64,000 nucleotides of DNA from Mycolicibacterium aurum (GTDB lineage Bacteria; Actinomycetota; Actinomycetes; Mycobacteriales; Mycobacteriaceae). The stretch lies in contig NZ_LR134356.1 of NCBI RefSeq assembly GCF_900637195.1, forward strand, positions 5,704,001-5,768,000, written 5' to 3'. A program made the position numbers and the translations under genes. The notes beneath the pieces were generated by a model that saw only the letters and a program-made list of their open reading frames with translations, did not search any database and had not been told where the DNA came from. Below are positions 57,470 to 64,000 of the stretch, piece by piece. Position 1 is the stretch's first letter. Each line of letters begins with the position of its first letter.

Positions 57470-58282
57470 GTGACGTCCGCAGGCTCGACTCGTGATCATG
57501 GTGACCCGGGCGACGCCCCGTCGGCGCCGCCGCCGCTGACCGAACCGGTGGCTGCCGTCCGGCCGTCCGCCGCCGAGGAAGCGCGCACCATCGCCGCGTC
57601 GACGAACACCGGCACATTGGCGACGCTCACCGCCGACGGTGACCCGTGGGCGTCCTTCGTGACGTACGGCCTGCTCGACGGCGCCCCGGTGCTCTGCGTG
57701 TCCAACCTCGCCGAACACGGCCGCAACCTGGCGGGTGATCCGAGGGCGAGCATCGCCGTCGTCGCACCGGCCACCGAGTCCGATCCGCTGGCCAACGCGC
57801 GGATCACCCTCGCAGGCCGGGTGGAGTCGCCTACCGGCGACGAACGCGACGCGGCGCGGGAGGCGCACCTGGCGGCGGTCGACGCGGCGAAGTACTACAT
57901 CGACTACAGCGACTTCACGCTGTGGGTGCTGCGGGTCTCCCGGGTGCGCTGGGTGGGCGGGTACGGCCGCATGGACTCGACGAGCGGTGACGCCTACTCC
58001 GCCGCCGCACCCGACCCGGTGACCCTGCGGTCGGCCGGCGCGGTGGCCCATCTCAACGCCGATCACGCGGAGTCCCTCGCGGCGATGGCGCGGACCCTCG
58101 GCGGGTACCCCGACACCACGTCGGCGCTGTGCACGGGCGCCGACCGTTACGGCCTGGACCTCCGCGTCAACACCGAGCGCGGGGTGGCCTACACCAGGAT
58201 CGGCTACGCGTCCCCGATCGACTCGATCGACGAATTGCGTTCGGCGACGGTCGAGTTGGCGCATCGAGCCCGGGGAGCCTGA
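57470..58282 (+). CDS. HugZ-type pyridoxamine-phosphate-oxidase-fold protein with DUF2470
   Basis: The protein has 270 residues: a split-barrel domain (TLATLTADGDPWASFVTYGL, PVLCVSNLAEHGRNLAGDPR) followed by a C-terminal DUF2470 domain (VAHLNADHAESLAAMARTLG). Proteins with this arrangement include heme-degrading or heme-binding HugZ. Heme use here is inferred from architecture. It is 5 bp upstream of a phosphoribosyltransferase gene and probably cotranscribed. Confidence 0.78.
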   Translation: MTSAGSTRDHGDPGDAPSAPPPLTEPVAAVRPSAAEEARTIAASTNTGTLATLTADGDPWASFVTYGLLDGAPVLCVSNLAEHGRNLAGDPRASIAVVAPATESDPLANARITLAGRVESPTGDERDAAREAHLAAVDAAKYYIDYSDFTLWVLRVSRVRWVGGYGRMDSTSGDAYSAAAPDPVTLRSAGAVAHLNADHAESLAAMARTLGGYPDTTSALCTGADRYGLDLRVNTERGVAYTRIGYASPIDSIDELRSATVELAHRARGA

Positions 58283-58287
58283 ATAGG

Positions 58288-58862
58288 ATGACAGGAATGA
58301 CCGACCGTCCGCAGACCTGGCACGCCGCATTCGACCTGATCCGCACCCGTGGACACGAGCGCCGTGACGAACCGTTCAAGCTGGCCAGCGGTCAACTGAG
58401 CCACGACTACATCGACGGAAAGTACGCGGTGGACACCGGGGAGCGGTTGACCATCGTGTCCAAGGCGGTCGCCGATCTCGCCGCGGCCAACGGCATCGAG
58501 TTCGACGCCGTCGGCGGCCTGACCATGGGCGCCGACCCGCTCGCGCACGGTGTCGCGATGGTGACCGGCAAGGCGTGGTTCTCGGTGCGCAAGGAACAGA
58601 AGCAGCGCGGCCGCGAGCAGTGGGTCGAGGGAACCCGGCTGGAGCCGGGCACGCGGGTGCTGCTCGTCGACGACGTCATCAGCACCGGCGGCTCCACCGA
58701 GCTCGCGCTGGAACGGATCGCTCCGCTGGGTGTCGTGGTCGTCGGGGTGATCCCGATGGTCGACCGCGGCGACATCGCCGCTGCCCGCTTCGCCAAGCGC
58801 AATGTGCCGTTCCACGCCCTGGTGACCTACCGGGACCTCGGCATCGAGCCCGTCGCCGACGT

Positions 58863-58866
<4 letters not shown>
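58288..58866 (+). CDS. pyrE: Orotate phosphoribosyltransferase-type enzyme
   Basis: The 192 residues have the PRPP-binding motif VLLVDDVISTGGSTELAL and the OPRT-type KLASGQLSHDYIDGKYAVD and GGLTMGADPLAHGVAM. It should transfer phosphoribose to orotate in UMP synthesis, though some actinobacteria carry more than one OPRT-like protein. ATG 58288 or ATG 58297 may be used. Its end overlaps the opposing ABC ATPase stop by 4 bp. Confidence 0.82.
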
Positions 58867-59902
<1,036 letters not shown>

Positions 59903-59906
<4 letters not shown>

Positions 59907-60688
59907 GTAGTCACCCCCGGTGTTCGTCCGCCCCTGCGCCCCCGGGTCGCCAGCGACAGGATCAGCAGCAGCACGAAACCGAACAGCAGGGTGGCCAGCG
60001 ACGCTGCCACCGAGGTCGGTCCGTCGCTCTTGCCGATCAGGACGATCTGGACCTGAAGGGTGTCGTAGCCGGACAGCGATGCGATGGTGTACTCACCGAG
60101 CACCACCGCGATGGAAATGAAAGCGGCCGAGAGGATTCCCGACCAGATGTTGGGGACCACCACGCGGGCGATCGTGGTCAGCCAGCCTGCGCCCAGCGAG
60201 CGGGCCGCCTCCGAGAGCGTCTGCAGGTCGATCGCCGACAGCGCGGCGTCGAGCGCCCGGTAGGCGAACGGCAGCACGACGATCACATAGACGAACGTCA
60301 GCGTCAGCGCGGATTCACCGAGCAGGTACGTCACCCACAGGTAGACGTTGCGCAGCCCCACCACGATCACCAGGGCCGGGATCGTCAAGGGCAGCAGGCA
60401 CAGAAACTCCACCAGTCCCTTCGCCCAGGGGGCCCGCAGTCGCACCCAGATCATCGTCGGGACCAGCAGCACCAGCATCGCGATCACGGTGAACACGGCG
60501 AGCAACAGCGACACCACGATCGCCCGGTACAGCGCCTCGTCGGCCACCAGGTTGGCCCAGGCCTGCCCGGTACGCCCGCCGGCGAGCAGGTTCCGGGTGG
60601 AGAAGTCGGCCATGGCATACAGCGGGAAGAGGAAGAACAGGCCGAACAGTACCCAGAGTGTGCCGCGCACAAGCGTTCTGGGGGTCAT
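59903..60688 (-). CDS. ABC importer permease 2
   Basis: The 261-residue BPD_transp_1 permease has about six spans and the EAA loop LSEAARSLGAGWLTTIARVV. The start overlaps the other permease stop (ATGA). Confidence 0.88.
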
Positions 60689-61536
60689 GACAGCCACCGC
60701 GCGGTGCGCCGCACCAGCAGGTTGTAGGCGAGCATCACCAGCGCCACCACCACGATCATCTCCAGCGCGAGCGCGTAGGCGAACCCGGCCTGGCCCAGCA
60801 CCACCTCGCTGACCAGCGACGCCCGGATCAACAGCGGCAGGATCGGGCTGCCCTGGCTGACCAGGGCCGCAGCCGTGGCGTACGCGGCGAACGCGTTGGC
60901 GAACAACAGCAGTGCCGATCCCAGGAACGCCGGTGTCAGCAGCGGGATCGCCACCTCCCGCCAGTACGCCCACGTGGACGCACCCAGGCTGACCGCCGCC
61001 TCGCGCCACTGCTCCCGCAGCCCCTCCAGCGCGGGGATGAACACGATGACCATCAGCGGGATCTGAAAGTACGTGTACACCAGGATCAGCCCGGACAGGC
61101 TGTACAGCCAGCCCGAGCCGGCCAGGTTGAAGCCGAAGGCCTGCTGCACCCACAGGGTCAGCACGCCGTTGAGCCCGATGGTCGCCAGGAACGCGAATGC
61201 CAGTGCGACGCCGCCGAACTGGGCGAGCACGCTACACAGCGACAGCACGGCGCGCCGCACCATCGACGTCGGCGGGCTGCTGACGATCAGCCACGCCATC
61301 ACCGCGCCGAGGAACGCGCCCAGCAACGCCGTCGCCCCGGACAGCAGCACACTGTCGATCAGCGCCGACAGTGCGGTGCCGCGCAACAGCGCCGCGATCC
61401 GATCCAGCGTGAAGACCCCGTCGAGATACACCGAGCTCACCACCACGGTGACCGTCGGGATGATCAGGAAGACGACGACGACGGCCAGGAACGGCAGCAG
61501 TGGCAGCGCCTCACGAAGTCGGCGGCCGGCACGCAT
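60685..61536 (-). CDS. ABC importer permease 1
   Basis: The 283-residue permease has about six spans and the EAA loop WREAAVSLGASTWAYWREVA. Its ATG overlaps the binding-protein stop by one base (TGATG), completing a four-gene binding protein-permease-permease-ATPase operon. Confidence 0.88.
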   Translation of the reverse strand: MRAGRRLREALPLLPFLAVVVVFLIIPTVTVVVSSVYLDGVFTLDRIAALLRGTALSALIDSVLLSGATALLGAFLGAVMAWLIVSSPPTSMVRRAVLSLCSVLAQFGGVALAFAFLATIGLNGVLTLWVQQAFGFNLAGSGWLYSLSGLILVYTYFQIPLMVIVFIPALEGLREQWREAAVSLGASTWAYWREVAIPLLTPAFLGSALLLFANAFAAYATAAALVSQGSPILPLLIRASLVSEVVLGQAGFAYALALEMIVVVALVMLAYNLLVRRTARWLS

Positions 61537-62675
61537 CAGCCCACCGCCGCAGCCCAGTTCTCCGCGAGGTACTTCGATGCCGCCTCGGTCTGCTCCGGCG
61601 TCGGCACGGTCACCGGCCCGTCGACCACGGGTAGGGCCGCGGCAACGGCTTCGTCTATGGTGCCGTCGGCGAGCATGTTGTCGGCGCGCACCGGCCGTAC
61701 CCCGCCCTGGGCGTAGAGGTTCTGGCCTTCGTCGCTGTAGAGGAACTCCTGCCACAACCGGGCCGCCGCGGGATGCGGCGCGTCCTTGTTGATCGCCTGG
61801 TAGTAGTACCCGGCGACAGCGCTCTGCGGCGGAACCAGGACCTGCCAGGACGGCAGCTTCTTGGTTTCGCTGGCGTTGGTGTAGTTCCAGTCGATCACCA
61901 CCGGCGTCTGCCCGGACTCGATGGTGGCCGGCGTCGGGTCCACGGGCAGGAAGTTGCCCGCCTCTTTGAGCTTGCGGAAGAACTCGACGCCGGGCGCGAT
62001 GTCGTCGGCCGACCCGCCCTGGGACAGTGCCACCATCAGCACGCCGGAGAACGCTGCGCCGGCCTGCGTGGGATCGCCGTTGAGTGCCACCTTGCCCTGG
62101 TATTCGGGCTTGAGCAGATCGTTGACGTTCGTCACCGCTGGAACCTTGGACGAGTCGAAGCCGATCGACATGTAGCCGCCGTAGTCGTTGACCCAGGTGC
62201 CGTCGGCATCCTTGAAGGCCGCGGGGATGTCGTCGAACGTCTCGACCTTGTACGGCGCGAACATCGACGTGTTGGCCAGCGCCACGGACTGCCCGAGGTC
62301 GAAGACGTCGGGGGCGGTGCTGCGGCCCTTCTGCTGAGTGGCGGCGTTGATCTCGTCCTGGCTGGATGCATCCGGCTGCGCCGAGTTGACCTTGATGCCG
62401 TACTTGTCGGAGAACGCCGTGATGATCGCGCCGTAGTTGGCCCAATCCGGGGGCAGTGCAATGACATTCAGCTCGCCCTCGGCCTTGGCCGCCTCGACGA
62501 GGCCCTCCAGGCCACCGAAGTCCTGCGCCGAGGTGGCCTCCGCCGCGTTCACGCCCGATTCGGTCTCGCCGCCCGAGCTCTTCTGTTCGGGGGGCGCGCA
62601 GGCCACGGCGGACGCGACCAGCAGTGCGGTCGTCGCCGCGGTCAGAGCTCGGGACAGTGTCATTACCGACGTCAT
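61536..62675 (-). CDS. ABC importer substrate-binding lipoprotein
   Basis: The 379 residues begin with a lipoprotein signal (SRALTAATTALLVASAVAC, lipobox Cys) and a Ser/Glu-rich linker. A type-1 extracellular binding fold follows: ELNVIALPPDWANYG, FDLGQSVALANTSM, TPVVIDWNYTN, LWQEFLYSDEGQN. The fold is shared by spermidine, ferric iron and thiamine binders; the ligand cannot be assigned. ATG 62675 is chosen at MTSVMTLSRAL. Confidence 0.85.
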   Translation of the reverse strand: MTSVMTLSRALTAATTALLVASAVACAPPEQKSSGGETESGVNAAEATSAQDFGGLEGLVEAAKAEGELNVIALPPDWANYGAIITAFSDKYGIKVNSAQPDASSQDEINAATQQKGRSTAPDVFDLGQSVALANTSMFAPYKVETFDDIPAAFKDADGTWVNDYGGYMSIGFDSSKVPAVTNVNDLLKPEYQGKVALNGDPTQAGAAFSGVLMVALSQGGSADDIAPGVEFFRKLKEAGNFLPVDPTPATIESGQTPVVIDWNYTNASETKKLPSWQVLVPPQSAVAGYYYQAINKDAPHPAAARLWQEFLYSDEGQNLYAQGGVRPVRADNMLADGTIDEAVAAALPVVDGPVTVPTPEQTEAASKYLAENWAAAVG

Positions 62676-62770
62676 TGCCGAACCTTCCGATGAGGAGGAG
62701 GCCGTCCGGTAGCCCAACGTTTACCGGATGGCGACTCAGGAGTGAATGAATCCAGCCAGCGGTTGAAACA

Positions 62771-62776
62771 TACCCT
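62771..62776 (+). promoter_or_regulatory. -10 element of a leaderless transcript
   Basis: TACCCT places +1 exactly at ATG 62783. Confidence 0.5.
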
Positions 62777-62782
62777 GGCGAC

Positions 62783-63211
62783 ATGGCTGTACCGGATAGC
62801 TTCGACGCCTTCCTGTCCTTCGTGGCCGCTCCGGTGGCGATGCTGGCCACGGCAGGCGCCGACGGGGTGCCTCACCTGGTTCCGGTCGTGTTCGCGATGC
62901 CCGAGCACCGCACGGACATCCTGTACACGGCCGTCGACGCCAAACCCAAGACCACCCAGCGGCTGCGCCGGCTCGCCAACATCGAGCACAACCCCGCGGT
63001 CAGCCTCATGGTCGACCACTACGAGGACGACTGGACGAAACTGTGGTGGGTGCGCGCCGACGGCGCGGCGTCGATCCACCACGACGGCGTCGAGATGGCG
63101 ACCGGGTACGCCCTCCTCCGCGCGAAGTACCCGCAGTACCGGCGCGTCGAGCTCGACGGCCCGGTGGTGACCGTCGAGATACGCCGCTGGTCGTCCTGGC
63201 ATGGGGGTTAA
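62783..63211 (+). CDS. PPOX-class F420-dependent oxidoreductase (TIGR03668-like)
   Basis: The 142-residue split-barrel protein has FLSFVAAPVAMLATAGADG, HLVPVVFAMPE, AVDAKPKTTQRLRRLANIE and VSLMVDHYEDDWTKLWWVRA. The Lys-Thr-Thr/Arg pattern is usual for the F420-binding group. It often occurs near F420 genes, but none is adjacent here. The substrate is unknown. Confidence 0.78.
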   Translation: MAVPDSFDAFLSFVAAPVAMLATAGADGVPHLVPVVFAMPEHRTDILYTAVDAKPKTTQRLRRLANIEHNPAVSLMVDHYEDDWTKLWWVRADGAASIHHDGVEMATGYALLRAKYPQYRRVELDGPVVTVEIRRWSSWHGG

Positions 63212-63330
63212 CCGGTAGTCGGCGCTGCGGTTCTCCGGAATGCATCTGGGGGCCAGCCGGGCAGACTCACCGGCCCGCCCGGGGCGACAGTTGAAGCACC
63301 TCGCCGCCCCCCCTTCTGCAGGAGCCACTC

Positions 63331-63933
63331 ATGATCACCGACCCCGATGACGACCAGCTCACCGACCGCTTCGAACGCGACGCCATCCCCCTGATCGCCG
63401 AGTTGTACCGCCACGCCTTCAAACTGACCCGCGACCACGCCGACGCCGAGGATCTGCTGCAGGAGACCGCCGCCAAGGCGTACGCGGCGTTCGGTAGCTT
63501 CCGCGTGGGCACCAACCTGGCCGGCTGGCTGTACCGGATCATGCTCAACACCCACATCAGCGCCTACCGCAAGCAGCAGCACCGTCCCGCGTTGCAGTTC
63601 ACCGACCAGTTCAGCGACGGACAGCTGCTGGCCCACAGCCGCCGCTCCAGCGGCGCGGGGATCACCGGGACCGCTGGCGCCGCCGAAGACATCGCGCTCG
63701 CCGGGACCAGCGACCCGGCGATCGTGTCCGCGATGCGCGCCCTTCCGGAGAAGTACCGGACCGCGGTGTATTACGCCGATATCGAGGGCCGCAAGTTCAA
63801 GGAGATCGCCGCGCTGACCAACGTCCCGATCGGCACGGTGATGTCCCGGCTGCACCGGGGCCGCAAGCAGCTGCGCAGCGTGCTGACCGACGTGGCCAAG
63901 GACCGGGGCTACTTGCTCCCCGAGGCGGCGTGA
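63331..63933 (+). CDS. SigH-like ECF RNA polymerase sigma factor
   Basis: The 200 residues have sigma region 2 (LTRDHADAEDLLQETAAKAYAAF, NLAGWLYRIMLNTHISAYRK) and region 4 (ALPEKYRTAVYYADIEGRKF, NVPIGTVMSRLHRGRKQLRS). It resembles SigH/SigR, the oxidative-stress sigma, but is a paralogue: SigH is normally followed by the zinc anti-sigma gene rshA, and here a convergent gene follows. A small insertion (SSGAGITGTAGAAED) lies between the regions. Confidence 0.85.
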   Translation: MITDPDDDQLTDRFERDAIPLIAELYRHAFKLTRDHADAEDLLQETAAKAYAAFGSFRVGTNLAGWLYRIMLNTHISAYRKQQHRPALQFTDQFSDGQLLAHSRRSSGAGITGTAGAAEDIALAGTSDPAIVSAMRALPEKYRTAVYYADIEGRKFKEIAALTNVPIGTVMSRLHRGRKQLRSVLTDVAKDRGYLLPEAA

Positions 63934-64000
63934 GCTGATTCGGCCGCGCTGAGTTGCTCCTCGTAGGCGCCCTCGTCACGCCCCAGCGCGATCGTTCCCG
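63909..64000 (-). CDS. 3' end of a convergent gene, cut by the window
   Basis: A minus-strand frame open to the right edge encodes GRDEGAYEEQLSAAESAHAA and stops at 63909, overlapping the sigma-factor end by 25 bp. Codon use has the G/C-rich third positions of a real gene. Too little is visible to name it. Confidence 0.4.
   Translation of the reverse strand, partial: GTIALGRDEGAYEEQLSAAESAHAASGSK

Overview
This window is a high-GC chromosome segment from a rapidly growing, environmental-type mycobacterium (Mycolicibacterium-like). The evidence is a set of clear mycobacterial families: EthR, a third DinB polymerase, CYP138, Rv0138/Rv0139-like proteins, Dps, a methylmannose-polysaccharide (MMP) gene cluster, maltokinase, several F420-type flavoproteins, a PAS-ANTAR regulator, and frequent GTG starts, 4-8 bp gene overlaps and apparently leaderless promoters. 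No rRNA, tRNA, CRISPR array, prophage or insertion sequence was seen. One 13E12-type (DUF222) gene fragment is present. Coding density is very high.

Layout. 1-3.5 kb: end of ethR, dinB3 with an SOS-like box over its start, a PHP-domain protein and a DinB/mycothiol-type protein. 3.5-10.9 kb: a sugar-acid catabolic island around a GntR/FadR regulator: a two-domain erythrulose kinase, two four-carbon sugar-phosphate isomerases, a TIM-barrel putative decarboxylase, a beta-hydroxyacid dehydrogenase and a GntP permease. The logic is sugar acid -> 3-oxo acid -> erythrulose -> erythrulose phosphate -> D-erythrose 4-phosphate. 10.9-19.3 kb: an F420-type monooxygenase, a giant LuxR/ATPase regulator, a 1442-codon secreted repeat protein (seven cadherin/Ig-like repeats, then seven RCC1-like repeats), and a low-density stretch with a 46-residue ORF and a bidirectional terminator. 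19.6-25.6 kb: gltBD.

26-38 kb: a thioesterase, aquaporin, Dps, a DNA glycosylase, small conserved proteins, an Rv0139/Rv0138-type pair under a perfect KstR (cholesterol) box, msrB-msrA, cyp138 and two TetR regulators. 37.7-41.4 kb: the MMP cluster (two methyltransferases, hydrolase, mannosyltransferase). An identical palindrome sits at the start of the neighbouring tetR gene and at the mannosyltransferase promoter, which suggests a dedicated repressor. 41.5-45 kb: small flavoproteins, the DUF222 fragment with a perfect LexA box, a C39-like peptidase and an acyl-CoA dehydrogenase.

45-54.8 kb: a four-gene overlapping membrane/cupredoxin operon of unknown function, an ANTAR regulator coupled to a nicotinamidase, glgX, an unexplained strongly structured 110-nt element, and a MarR-ABC exporter operon. 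54.8-64 kb: maltokinase (without treS beside it), a Pro-rich exported protein, a HugZ-like protein, an orotate phosphoribosyltransferase-type enzyme, a four-gene ABC importer, a small flavoprotein and a SigH-like ECF sigma factor. The main central-metabolism contributions are glutamate synthesis, glycogen/maltose-1-phosphate metabolism and four-carbon sugar catabolism. The rest is envelope polysaccharide, stress and accessory functions.
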